Shown here: positions 38,235 through 46,959 of the stretch, one piece after another | Numbering within the stretch: the first letter of the stretch is position 1 | Layout of the letters: every line of letters starts with the position of its first letter | Source of the DNA: Bacteroidota bacterium | GTDB taxonomy: Bacteria; Bacteroidota; Bacteroidia; UKL13-3 | Direction: 5' to 3' | Assembly: GCA_040388375.1 (NCBI GenBank) | Contig: JAZKBU010000009.1 | Coordinates: 1-64,000 of the forward strand | Length of the DNA: 64,000 bases | Notes under the pieces: model-generated | Databases searched by the model: none | Told to the model about the DNA's origin: nothing | The model's input: the letters and a program-made list of their open reading frames with translations, nothing else | Made by a program: the position numbers and the translations under genes

Positions 38235-38311
38235 AAAGTTTATGAGAAATGCTATAAAGGCATTAGGAACAAAAAATCTAATAACAACCGAAGTTAACAA
38301 AACAAATCAGC

Positions 38312-39010
38312 ATGTATACTAAACACTTTTTTTTAGAAGAATATCGAAAGATATTTACAACTTGGAGCGAAGAGAAACTTATCGATTATGCAGAGTATAT
38401 GGAAAAAAAATATAGTACTATAAAACGAGGTGACAATGTCGTACACCTTGATTATTACGCTGGTTTAATTAACGAAACTGATATACTTACAATAGAAACG
38501 TCACTCGCAAAGATAAACATAGAACTTAGTAGTTTTGACAAAAATGATGTTCCATATGCTTCGTTAGAGCAATTTATGCTACAAGTAAGTTTATTTGTAG
38601 GAGATAAGACTACACAAGATATTCTTTTCGGTATAGGTACTAATGCAATATGGGATACTATAAAGACAGTTACATTTCATGTATGGAAGACAGTACGAAA
38701 CAGAAGTGCTAATATGCAAATTGAAAGTAAGAAAGAATTTAACTGTGGTATTAAAATGGCTCTTGATAAAAATACAAAGTTTGAATTCAAAATTGATGGG
38801 GAATTATCAGATGAAGCGGCCCTAAAATCTATTGACAAAATTTTGGACTTTTTAAAAACTGTAAGACCTAACCAATCTATAAAAAAACCGGACTTTATAA
38901 TTTTTAATCAAAAAAAAGAAAGTTGGGAAATTGTGGATGTTAATGCCGAATTGATAAAGCAGATTTTAGCTGAAAGAGAAAAAGAAAACAATGAAGTGAA
39001 GGATGAATAG
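38312..39010 (+). CDS. Unrecognised protein between AbiH and UPF0489 genes
   Basis: A 232-residue protein without a family I recognise. It has a helical N-terminus, a central hydrophobic/amphipathic stretch (DILFGIGTNAIWDTIKTVTFHVW, ~108-130) that could contact membrane or form a helix bundle, then a soluble alpha/beta C-terminus ending in a charged tail (AEREKENNEVKDE). The neighbours point to a defence-related role but nothing in the sequence proves it. Confidence 0.65.
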   Translation: MYTKHFFLEEYRKIFTTWSEEKLIDYAEYMEKKYSTIKRGDNVVHLDYYAGLINETDILTIETSLAKINIELSSFDKNDVPYASLEQFMLQVSLFVGDKTTQDILFGIGTNAIWDTIKTVTFHVWKTVRNRSANMQIESKKEFNCGIKMALDKNTKFEFKIDGELSDEAALKSIDKILDFLKTVRPNQSIKKPDFIIFNQKKESWEIVDVNAELIKQILAEREKENNEVKDE

Positions 39011-39120
39011 AAAACAAATTCTATCCAACATTACAAAAAAACTTTAATTTCCATTAAATAAACAAAAGAGAGTCATTTCAAAAAGGATTTGGCAAATTTA
39101 TTATCAATTCATTCAACAAT

Positions 39121-39915
39121 ATGATAGAATTTAGAAACCCTCATTACATAGTTCCTCCAGGTTCGGATAAACAAATACTATCACATCCTACATTAGAAAA
39201 TGAAGTGGTTGAATTAGCTATTTTTCAAGAACACCGTTACGCCTTTTTCTATTGGTTAAAATGGACAAGAAAGCAAAAAACAACCCATCCACCATGTTTA
39301 GTTTCTTTAGACTGGCATCAAGACCTTTGTGTTCCCAGTGACACTGAAAAACAATGGTTATCCGAACTTGACCAGTCAAGCGATGGTGAAGTTGCAATAT
39401 TTTCATGGACAAAACTCGCGGGTAATAACGATGGACATATTTTATGCGCAGCATATCTAAATTTAATTGGTAATATCTATGTCCTCTGTCGTCAAGGAGC
39501 ATTTGATAATGATTGGGAAGATGAAAAACTAACTGATATAAAAGGAAATATACATCATATTAAAAAATTTAGGACGTACGAGGCTTTAGAAAAACACCTT
39601 TTAACAACAACAGAAAAACAAGTTTTTTTTGACATTGACCTTGATTTTTTTACTATTAACAACCCATATAATGGGAAAGGAAGTAAATTTACATATGTGA
39701 CAAAAGAACAAATAATCAATATGCTTTCTACGGATACATTGTTAATTAAGTGGATTTTCGCAAGACTTGCAGGTTTTACGATTGCTACAGAACCCAAACA
39801 TTGTGGTGGACTTTCGAAATCAAACAAGCTTTTGGACATTATTAACAAGATATATTTTAAATCAGATATCTTTAATGAAGATTGTGATTGGCGGCATAAT
39901 AAATTTAAAAGATAG
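39121..39915 (+). CDS. UPF0489-family protein
   Basis: A 264-residue protein matching the UPF0489 pattern, an uncharacterised family also found in eukaryotes. Visible motifs are LVSLDWHQDL, the double-acidic FFDIDLDFFTINNPY and ATEPKHCGGL. The DxH and DIDxDF elements recall the metal site of arginase/deacetylase-fold enzymes, so a metal-dependent hydrolase is plausible but unproven. It lies between the AbiH pair and dndC in the same direction, 144 bases before dndC. The 3' end is followed by AT-rich sequence with no clear terminator. Confidence 0.75.
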   Translation: MIEFRNPHYIVPPGSDKQILSHPTLENEVVELAIFQEHRYAFFYWLKWTRKQKTTHPPCLVSLDWHQDLCVPSDTEKQWLSELDQSSDGEVAIFSWTKLAGNNDGHILCAAYLNLIGNIYVLCRQGAFDNDWEDEKLTDIKGNIHHIKKFRTYEALEKHLLTTTEKQVFFDIDLDFFTINNPYNGKGSKFTYVTKEQIINMLSTDTLLIKWIFARLAGFTIATEPKHCGGLSKSNKLLDIINKIYFKSDIFNEDCDWRHNKFKR

Positions 39916-40059
39916 AATATTGTTCTTAGTTTCTAACAAAATTTATTATATATGAAATTTTATATTTTCAAAGTGTAATACATTGAAGATATTATTCTAC
40001 GGGACATTACATTCAAAATAATTACTTTGCGCAAAAATTAAAAAAAGAATAAAACAAAT

Positions 40060-41379
40060 ATGTCAATAAATATATCTCATATAGAGAATGAAATAATAGA
40101 CCAATATCTCTATGATGAATCAGATAGACCGTGGATAATAGGATTCAGTGGAGGTAAAGACAGTACTATGCTTTTGCAATTAGTTTGGAACTCACTTAGA
40201 AAAATCGAACCTTTTTTATTAAGAAGGAGGGTATATGTTGTTTGTAATGATACTTTAGTTGAGAACCCAAGAATTGTAAAGTTCATAAATAAAACACTTA
40301 GTAAAATACAAAAAGCTGCTATAGAATATGGTATACCCATAACTGTACATCAAACAATTCCTGTAATAGAAAATACTTTTTGGGTTAAACTAATTGGATT
40401 AGGTTATCCAGCACCAAATAAATTTTATAGATGGTGTACCGAACGTTTAAAGATAGACCCTACTACTAGATTCATAAAAGAAACCGCAGCAATAAATGGA
40501 GAAGCCATTATTTTACTAGGTACTAGAAGTGCTGAAAGTTCAAACCGTGCTGCATCAATAAAAAGGCATGAAGTTAAAGGGATGCGTTTACGTAAACATT
40601 TATTGCCAAATGTATTTGTTTATGCCCCAATAAAAGATATTTCAACCAACGAATTATGGCAATATCTTAATCAAGTACCACCACCTTGGGGTGGCACTCA
40701 TAAAGAATTAGTCACTCTTTATAGAAATGCCAATGCTGGCGATTGCCCTTTGGTTATTGATGACACTACTCCAAGCTGTGGTAATAGTCGTTTTGGATGT
40801 TGGACTTGCACTGTAGTAAACAAGGACAAATCAATGGAAGGTTTGATTGAGAATGGTGAAGAATGGATGCAGCCATTGGCAGATATTAGAAATTTTTTAA
40901 TTGAAACAAGGGACAATCCTGAAAAATATAGAGAACAAGAAAAAAGGGATGGGACGATTAAAGAAGGTCAATGGGGACCCTATAAGGCTGAAACTAGAGC
41001 CGAAATATTAAAACGAATTTTAAAAGCTCAAAAATCTTTACAAGCAACCGAAGGTGTTGAGTTAATTACACATCAAGAATTAGTTTTAATTCAATATTAT
41101 TGGTATAGGGAGAGGTATTATTTTAAACAAACCGTGTCTAGCATATATAATAAAATCTTTAAAGAAAATTTAGATATGAGCAAACAAGAAGAAAAAACAA
41201 AACAAGAGGTTGAGCTATTAAAAAAATCTTGTAAAGAGGAACCCAAAGATGTGGAGTTAATTCAGTCGCTTTTAGCTTTGCAAAAAACCAAAACTCTAAT
41301 GATTAGAAAAAGAGGATTACAAGCAGACATTGAAAATCGTTTGGACCAATTTATCGAAGACAGCAAAAAAGCCAAATAA
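40060..41379 (+). CDS. dndC: DNA phosphorothioation sulfurtransferase DndC
   Basis: A 439-residue DndC of the PAPS-reductase/N-type ATP pyrophosphatase superfamily. It activates and transfers sulfur to replace a non-bridging oxygen in the DNA backbone. The ATP-PPi loop SGGKDS lies at 30-35. A cysteine set (C229, and C240/C247/C250 in PSCGNSRFGCWTCTVV) fits the known [4Fe-4S] ligands. RWCTERLKI and LGTRSAESSNRA are also typical. The C-terminal ~100 residues are charged coiled coil. It starts the tight dndC-D-E-orf-B operon; dndD follows after five bases. Confidence 0.95.
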   Translation: MSINISHIENEIIDQYLYDESDRPWIIGFSGGKDSTMLLQLVWNSLRKIEPFLLRRRVYVVCNDTLVENPRIVKFINKTLSKIQKAAIEYGIPITVHQTIPVIENTFWVKLIGLGYPAPNKFYRWCTERLKIDPTTRFIKETAAINGEAIILLGTRSAESSNRAASIKRHEVKGMRLRKHLLPNVFVYAPIKDISTNELWQYLNQVPPPWGGTHKELVTLYRNANAGDCPLVIDDTTPSCGNSRFGCWTCTVVNKDKSMEGLIENGEEWMQPLADIRNFLIETRDNPEKYREQEKRDGTIKEGQWGPYKAETRAEILKRILKAQKSLQATEGVELITHQELVLIQYYWYRERYYFKQTVSSIYNKIFKENLDMSKQEEKTKQEVELLKKSCKEEPKDVELIQSLLALQKTKTLMIRKRGLQADIENRLDQFIEDSKKAK

Positions 41380-41384
41380 GAATA

Positions 41385-43478
41385 ATGATAATTAAAGAAA
41401 TTGAGCTTTGCAATTACCGAATCTACAAGGGTTCCAACATTATTGACCTTTCTCCCGATGGCAAGAAAAATATTTTCATTATAAGCGGAAGAAATGGATT
41501 TGGTAAAACGACCTTCCTAATGTCAATGGTTTGGTGCTTATATGGTAAGCAAATGCAGGACGTTGACGATTTATACAAAAAAGAAATTGCAGACCAAGGA
41601 GGTTACAGCAAATATATTGTAAACTCTCTTAACCGACTTGCAAAAGCAGAGGGTGATGAAAAATTTTCTGTTTCAATCACGTTCACAGAAGTAAACATCC
41701 CCGAAGTACCTTGTAAGGAAATAATTATAACTCGTAGTTATGCAAAATCAAGTGCGGCAGAGGAAATAGAAGTTTTGATTGACGGTTACCCAAGTGAATT
41801 AGCAAAAGAAGTTGGACAGGAAATCTTCATTCGAGAATTTATTATGCCAATTGAAATAGCGAAATTTTTCTTTTTTGATGCAGAAAAAATTGTAAATCTT
41901 GCAGAGGTAAATACTGCAGAACAACGCAGAAACTTAAGTCGTGCCTATTCAGAAGTTTTAGGTATCAGAAAGTACGAAGATATAAGAACTGAGTTAGAAA
42001 ATTTACAACTTAAACTTCGTCAAGAATCAGCCAGTGCAACGGAAAAAGGGCAACTTAAACTTTTAGAAGCAGAAGTTGAAGGTTGTGAAGAGAAAATTTC
42101 AGAGAATCAAAAACTGATTGACGAACAGAGAGAAAAACGCAATGAGAAAAATAAAGAATCAAGAGATATACAAGAAAAGCTTATTAAAGCAGGTAGTTTA
42201 ATTACAGTAGAAGAACTACAACAAATACGCCTACAGGAGGACGAACTTACAAAGAGGCAAAATGAATTATCAAATGAACTAAAAGATTCATTTGACATCA
42301 TTCCATTTGCCATTGCTGGAGAGAAATTTTTAGAAGTAAATAAGCAATTGGAGAATGAAGCTAACCATAAAGCAGCTCAGTTCAAAGATGAAAATGTAAA
42401 AGGTGTAACTAATAGAATCCTTACAGATTTATTTAATATTCCTACTCCTGAAAAATTAGCTATTGATTACCAAGTACAGAAATTTTATTCAGAGAATTTT
42501 GAAAAACTAATTCGCAAACATTTCTTTTCTGACACTCCGCAATTGCCAGATGATTTTAAAGTAATTCACGAATTTTCCGATTCAGAAAAAAACGAATTAC
42601 AAGCAGTTCTGAGTAATATCAAACAATCCTTCCGTGAATCATTCAGAAGAATAAATGGGGACTATACACAAACAAGAAACGAATTAAACGGAATTAGGAG
42701 AAGGATAAAAGATGCTGAAGCGAATCAGGAAGATCCAATTATTGCTGATTACCGTAAACACAAGGAAGATTTAGACAAGGAAATAATTAGAATTGAAAGT
42801 ACTATTGATTCTTTGAATCGTGAAATTGGAGAACTGACAAACGAGAAAACGCAAAAAGGGCATCGTATTTCAGAGCTTTCAAGAAAATTAAATGTATCGA
42901 AACAAAACAAAGAGAAGGACGCTATAATTGCAAGGAATATAGCTAACTTAAAAGATTTTATTGGTAAGTTCAAGGCGAAGAAAAAAGAATCTTTAGAGGA
43001 ACAAATTTTAAGCGGTTTAAATACTTTGCTTCACAAAAAAGGTTTTATTAAAAAAGTTGAAGTTGAAATTATTGGAGATGACATAGACATTATTTTGAAA
43101 AATAGTCGCAATGAAGAAATTAAAAAAGAATCATTGAGTAAAGGCGAACAACAAATGTATGCAACTGCTTTGCTACGCGGACTTGTGGAGGAAAGTGATA
43201 TTCAGTTTCCTGTTTTCATTGATTCACCAATGCAAAAATTTGATGAGCAACATGCTGAAAATATAGTGAAGTATTTTTATCCTAATATTTCAGAGCAAGT
43301 AGTTATTTTCCCTCTTGTCAATAAGGAACTAACTGAAAAAGAATTTAATATACTTTCAAAACATATTGCTCAAACTTTTTTAATTAATAATGTGCACGAA
43401 GACAAGAGTGAATTCATTTCTGTTGCACCCGATAAATTTTTGAAGACGTATAACAAAATGTATAATAATGCTGATTAA
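41385..43478 (+). CDS. dndD: DNA phosphorothioation ATPase DndD (SMC/Rad50-like)
   Basis: A 697-residue SMC-like ATPase. Walker A GRNGFGKTT lies at about 34, long coiled coils span ~205-290 and ~430-540, the ABC signature LSKGEQQMYATALL lies near 584 and Walker B/D-loop FPVFIDSPMQKFDEQH near 605. DndD is thought to use ATP to nick or remodel DNA during sulfur incorporation. It begins MIIKEIELCNYRIYKG like other family members, starts five bases after dndC and overlaps dndE by 11 bases. Confidence 0.94.
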   Translation: MIIKEIELCNYRIYKGSNIIDLSPDGKKNIFIISGRNGFGKTTFLMSMVWCLYGKQMQDVDDLYKKEIADQGGYSKYIVNSLNRLAKAEGDEKFSVSITFTEVNIPEVPCKEIIITRSYAKSSAAEEIEVLIDGYPSELAKEVGQEIFIREFIMPIEIAKFFFFDAEKIVNLAEVNTAEQRRNLSRAYSEVLGIRKYEDIRTELENLQLKLRQESASATEKGQLKLLEAEVEGCEEKISENQKLIDEQREKRNEKNKESRDIQEKLIKAGSLITVEELQQIRLQEDELTKRQNELSNELKDSFDIIPFAIAGEKFLEVNKQLENEANHKAAQFKDENVKGVTNRILTDLFNIPTPEKLAIDYQVQKFYSENFEKLIRKHFFSDTPQLPDDFKVIHEFSDSEKNELQAVLSNIKQSFRESFRRINGDYTQTRNELNGIRRRIKDAEANQEDPIIADYRKHKEDLDKEIIRIESTIDSLNREIGELTNEKTQKGHRISELSRKLNVSKQNKEKDAIIARNIANLKDFIGKFKAKKKESLEEQILSGLNTLLHKKGFIKKVEVEIIGDDIDIILKNSRNEEIKKESLSKGEQQMYATALLRGLVEESDIQFPVFIDSPMQKFDEQHAENIVKYFYPNISEQVVIFPLVNKELTEKEFNILSKHIAQTFLINNVHEDKSEFISVAPDKFLKTYNKMYNNAD

Positions 43479-45033
43479 TATAAGAACATCCGAAGCGAAT
43501 AAACCAATTGTTCAAGAGTTAACGAAGAGGTTAAATCTTGGAACGGAAAACTACGTCTCAAGAATTGCTTTTTCTTATTCCATTTCTCGAAACGTAAAAT
43601 TGAATTTGGAAAAAGATTTAAAAGATAGCAAAGGCAAAGAATATAAAGATGATATTCTGTTTGGTAAGTATCGTGATTACTACATGGCTTTAATTTGTCA
43701 GCATTATAATCTTTATAAGTCTGATAAAGATATAGCAAAATACATAAAGATGCATATTGACCACGGCTTGACTTTAATAAATAAATTATTTGAAGATAAC
43801 AAAAATTATTCTGGACTTGATTTTCTTTTAGAAAACATTGAAAAAGGAATTGAGAAGTTAGAGGAAAATGATATTACAAATGATGCAATCATTTTTGATG
43901 AAAAGACAAGAAAAAACAGAATTACAAACAAAGGCTATTATGCAGAAGCAATAAAAATTCTAGTTGGTAAATCGTTTGACGATGAAGACATTTATTTTCA
44001 AATAAACGACACAAGCATTCACAACAATGCACATGTTGCCGTTGCGGGTAATTCAGGCACAGGTAAAACATATTTTGCCAATAGTATTTTGAAGCAAATT
44101 TCACAGGAAACAAAAGGAGAAGTAAATTTTCTTTTTCTTGATTTCAAAGGTATCAGTGGTGAAGATGAAAAGAAAAATAAAGAGTTTTTTGAGAAAACAA
44201 AAACCGAGTTGATAAAAGCACCTTACAAGCCCTTCCCTATTAATCCGCTTGCATTCATTGACAACGTGAATGAGAAGAACAAAATCATGGGTATAAATAA
44301 GTTTGTGGACATCATTACCAGTTACAGCAATATCGGTAAGAACCAACAACAAACTTTGAAAGATGCAACCCGGGAAGTTTTTAACTCCATGAAAAACGGG
44401 CAATATCCTTCTTTCAAACAGATTTACAATAAAGTAATTGAGATTGAAGGGGAGAAAGCAAGCACGCTCAAAGAAATTTTGCAGGGGCTTGGAGATGATT
44501 ATGAGTTATTTGAAACGAAGGTTGATGCAAAAAATAGTTTTCTAAACAAAAACTATTACCTAAGCTTGAGTGGTGATTTGCCAAGAACAGTCCGTTTTAC
44601 CTCTGTTTTCTTAATCATTAATTATATCTATAATACTTTCATGAATATGGACAACGCCCCAATTGAAGGCAAGTATCAAGGTATGAGGTATGTTTTGTTG
44701 ATTGATGAAGCACATACAATTTTTAAAGAGAAGAAGAGCCAAGACCTTTTGGAAAAAGTACTTCGTGAAATTCGTTCAAAAGGAGTTTCTATTATTTTAC
44801 TTTCACAAGCCATTGAAGAATTTAATCAACCTTCATTTGACTTTAGCACAATGTGCGAAACCGCTTTCCTATTTGACATTAAAGATAAAACAAATTTGAA
44901 AATGATGCAGAAGTTTTTAGGCATAGGTGATAAAGATTCAACAAAGCTGAAAAACAGTATGGAAAAGATTCAAAAGTATCAACTCATTAGTAACTTGAAA
45001 GAATATAAAGTTGCTGAACTTTTTAAAGCATAA
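43468..45033 (+). CDS. dndE: DndE fused to a HerA/FtsK-like ATPase (DndEi type)
   Basis: A 521-residue fusion. Residues 1-~115 are DndE (INIRTSEANKPIVQELTKRL…SRIAFSYSIS), which in short form binds nicked DNA. The rest is a HerA/FtsK-class motor: Walker A GNSGTGKT at 194-201, LFLDFKGISG, Walker B RYVLLIDEAHTIF near 410, SKGVSIILLSQ and an arginine-containing DLPRTVRF segment. Classical DndE is only ~110 residues. A fused form with helicase activity, DndEi, has been described from Riemerella anatipestifer, also a Bacteroidota, to my recollection. The gene overlaps dndD by 11 bases and is followed after one base by a membrane-protein gene. Confidence 0.92.
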   Translation: MLINIRTSEANKPIVQELTKRLNLGTENYVSRIAFSYSISRNVKLNLEKDLKDSKGKEYKDDILFGKYRDYYMALICQHYNLYKSDKDIAKYIKMHIDHGLTLINKLFEDNKNYSGLDFLLENIEKGIEKLEENDITNDAIIFDEKTRKNRITNKGYYAEAIKILVGKSFDDEDIYFQINDTSIHNNAHVAVAGNSGTGKTYFANSILKQISQETKGEVNFLFLDFKGISGEDEKKNKEFFEKTKTELIKAPYKPFPINPLAFIDNVNEKNKIMGINKFVDIITSYSNIGKNQQQTLKDATREVFNSMKNGQYPSFKQIYNKVIEIEGEKASTLKEILQGLGDDYELFETKVDAKNSFLNKNYYLSLSGDLPRTVRFTSVFLIINYIYNTFMNMDNAPIEGKYQGMRYVLLIDEAHTIFKEKKSQDLLEKVLREIRSKGVSIILLSQAIEEFNQPSFDFSTMCETAFLFDIKDKTNLKMMQKFLGIGDKDSTKLKNSMEKIQKYQLISNLKEYKVAELFKA

Positions 45034-45034
45034 A

Positions 45035-45604
45035 ATGGTAAAATTAATTCTACATAAATCAGAGTTGTTTTTTCTGAATAAATCCGAAGTGATTAACATG
45101 GAAGAAATGCTTTCTTGGAGATTACCAAATTTGTATTATCCAATGTTCGCTATTGCTGCTTCATTAATTAGTTTTTTAATATTCAAGAATCCTGAACAAG
45201 TTACGGCAATGGCTTTTATAAATTTAGTTTTGAATGGTAGCATTCCAATGGTTGCTTTGAACCGACTAAGTTCATTAGGTATAAATCTTTTTAAGTTTGA
45301 TAAAACCAAAGAAAAAGAAAAAAGAAAAAGAGATACATACAATTTGAGAATCAAAATACACTACTACTCACAGGGATTAGTTTTTAGTATTGCATTGTTT
45401 TATATCTTTCAAGTAATTCATACACCTTTCACTCTCTCATGGTGGTTGCTTTTGCAGTTACTGCTATCATTTCTTTGTATTGAGCAATCATTGAAAGTTT
45501 CTAAGTATGCTTTTTTACTGCAAGAAAAACTTGTTGATATTACTTTTGACAAAGAAATCAGAGATGAAATTGAAGAAAAAGGACATTCTAAAAATTGGGA
45601 ATAA
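45035..45604 (+). CDS. Four-helix membrane protein inside the dnd operon
   Basis: A 189-residue protein starting one base after the dndE stop and ending in TAATG, sharing one base with dndB, so it is firmly embedded in the operon. Predicted helices: ~32-52 (LYYPMFAIAASLISFLIF), ~60-80 (AMAFINLVLNGSIPMVALNRL), ~110-130 (GLVFSIALFYIFQVI) and ~136-156 (FTLSWWLLLQLLLSFLCIEQ), with a strongly basic loop (KTKEKEKRKRD) between the second and third. Not part of the characterised DndABCDE/FGH set and no family recognised. Membrane localisation in a DNA-modification operon suggests an effector or anchor. Confidence 0.82.
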   Translation: MVKLILHKSELFFLNKSEVINMEEMLSWRLPNLYYPMFAIAASLISFLIFKNPEQVTAMAFINLVLNGSIPMVALNRLSSLGINLFKFDKTKEKEKRKRDTYNLRIKIHYYSQGLVFSIALFYIFQVIHTPFTLSWWLLLQLLLSFLCIEQSLKVSKYAFLLQEKLVDITFDKEIRDEIEEKGHSKNWE

Positions 45605-46959
45605 TGAGCTACTTTATAGATAATAAAATAAAATGCCTTCCAGTATTTCAAAACCAACAAGATTTTTTGATTGGTGTTTTCAGCATTGGAACAATTCTAA
45701 AATTTACAAAATATACAAAGCGTTTAATTGTCGGTTTTGACGAGGAAAACCTGCCTATTTACAATCCACAAATTCAAAGAGATTTAGAAAATCTGAGAGT
45801 TCAAAAGATTGCAGATTTTTTAATTGACGACCCCAACGCAACATTTCCGACCAACATAGTTTTACATATTCCTTCACTTATTGTTGATTCTCAAAAACAG
45901 AATAATGGATTTGTAGAAATTCAAGTGAACAATAAAGTTTTTGACGGTGTAGAAAGGTCAAGAGGTAAAGATGATGCAGGTGATGTTTACATAACTATAA
46001 TTGATGGTCAACACCGTATCAGAGGTATTGAAGTAGCACTTGAAAGAATTGACGGAGACATAAGAGTTCTTGCACAAACTCTGCAAGGAAGTCCAAACAA
46101 TCTTGACTTGAAAAAAAAATTAGATAGATATTCTCAAAGAAGAAAAGACCTTTTGAATATTCAATTAGTTGTCTCATTTTTCATTGATAAAACTTTGGAA
46201 TATCAAGCGATGATTTTTTCAACTATCAACAGAACACAAAAGAGAGTTTCCGATAGTTTAGTTTCAAGTTTGTTTGGTTTGACAACTGAAGATTCGCCAC
46301 AGAAAACAGCATTACAAGTTGTGCTTGCTTTGAATGCACATGATAAATCTCCATTCTTTAATAGAATAAATCTTTACGGCAATGACTATGATAATAACCA
46401 AAGTCCACCACTTTCACAGGCTGGAATGGTAAAATCAATTGTCAATTTAATTTGTGAGAGTTTAAGAGAATCTGAAAGAGACCGTTTCAAAGAGAGAAAA
46501 CTTTTGAGTGAAAGAACAGCAGGTTCACAAAAGTATCTACCTTTCAGAGGATATTATGTAGCAAATAAAGACAGTTCAATTTCTGATATTTTGTTTTACT
46601 ATTTCAAAGCAGTAAAAAATGTTTTTGTTGATGATGAAAAAAACTCTTATTGGGACTTCAATCCCGAATCAATGAAGCCAACAAATATTTTACAAACAAC
46701 GGTTGGTTATACATCGTTTTTAAATATGCTGATTGATATTTTAAAAGAGTTACCGGAAAAGGAAAGATATGAAGTAAAGAGTTATGAAAATTATTTAAAA
46801 AAAGCTAAGAATATAAATGTAAAAGATTTGAAGCGTTACCCTTTTACAAGCAAATCGCAATCTATCATTTACTTGGATTTGAGTTTGGCGATTTTCCCAC
46901 CAATAGATAATTCAGATAAACGAGTTTTGCGACTTTATGAGTTGCTCAATAAAGATTAA
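45604..46959 (+). CDS. dndB: DndB-like DGQHR-domain protein
   Basis: A 451-residue protein with the DGQHRIRGIEVAL signature near residue 134 and the expected preceding strand VYITIIDGQ, plus FSTINRTQKRVSDSLVSSLFG, all typical of DndB/DGQHR proteins. In classical systems DndB represses the dnd operon. Here it sits at the operon's 3' end, translationally coupled to the membrane-protein gene (TAATG), so feedback control is likely but not shown. The ATG at 45604 is preferred to an upstream TTG. Its end overlaps the convergent cysteine-desulfurase gene by four bases. Confidence 0.88.
   Translation: MSYFIDNKIKCLPVFQNQQDFLIGVFSIGTILKFTKYTKRLIVGFDEENLPIYNPQIQRDLENLRVQKIADFLIDDPNATFPTNIVLHIPSLIVDSQKQNNGFVEIQVNNKVFDGVERSRGKDDAGDVYITIIDGQHRIRGIEVALERIDGDIRVLAQTLQGSPNNLDLKKKLDRYSQRRKDLLNIQLVVSFFIDKTLEYQAMIFSTINRTQKRVSDSLVSSLFGLTTEDSPQKTALQVVLALNAHDKSPFFNRINLYGNDYDNNQSPPLSQAGMVKSIVNLICESLRESERDRFKERKLLSERTAGSQKYLPFRGYYVANKDSSISDILFYYFKAVKNVFVDDEKNSYWDFNPESMKPTNILQTTVGYTSFLNMLIDILKELPEKERYEVKSYENYLKKAKNINVKDLKRYPFTSKSQSIIYLDLSLAIFPPIDNSDKRVLRLYELLNKD

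Noticed and set aside
40022..40029. TTACTTTG as the dndC promoter
   Set aside because: It differs from TAnnTTTG at a key base and lacks a TTG element 17-19 bases upstream, so I do not list it.
45136..45660. Minus-strand frames over the dnd membrane gene and dndB start
   Set aside because: They overlap a tightly coupled operon and have no start context or domain.
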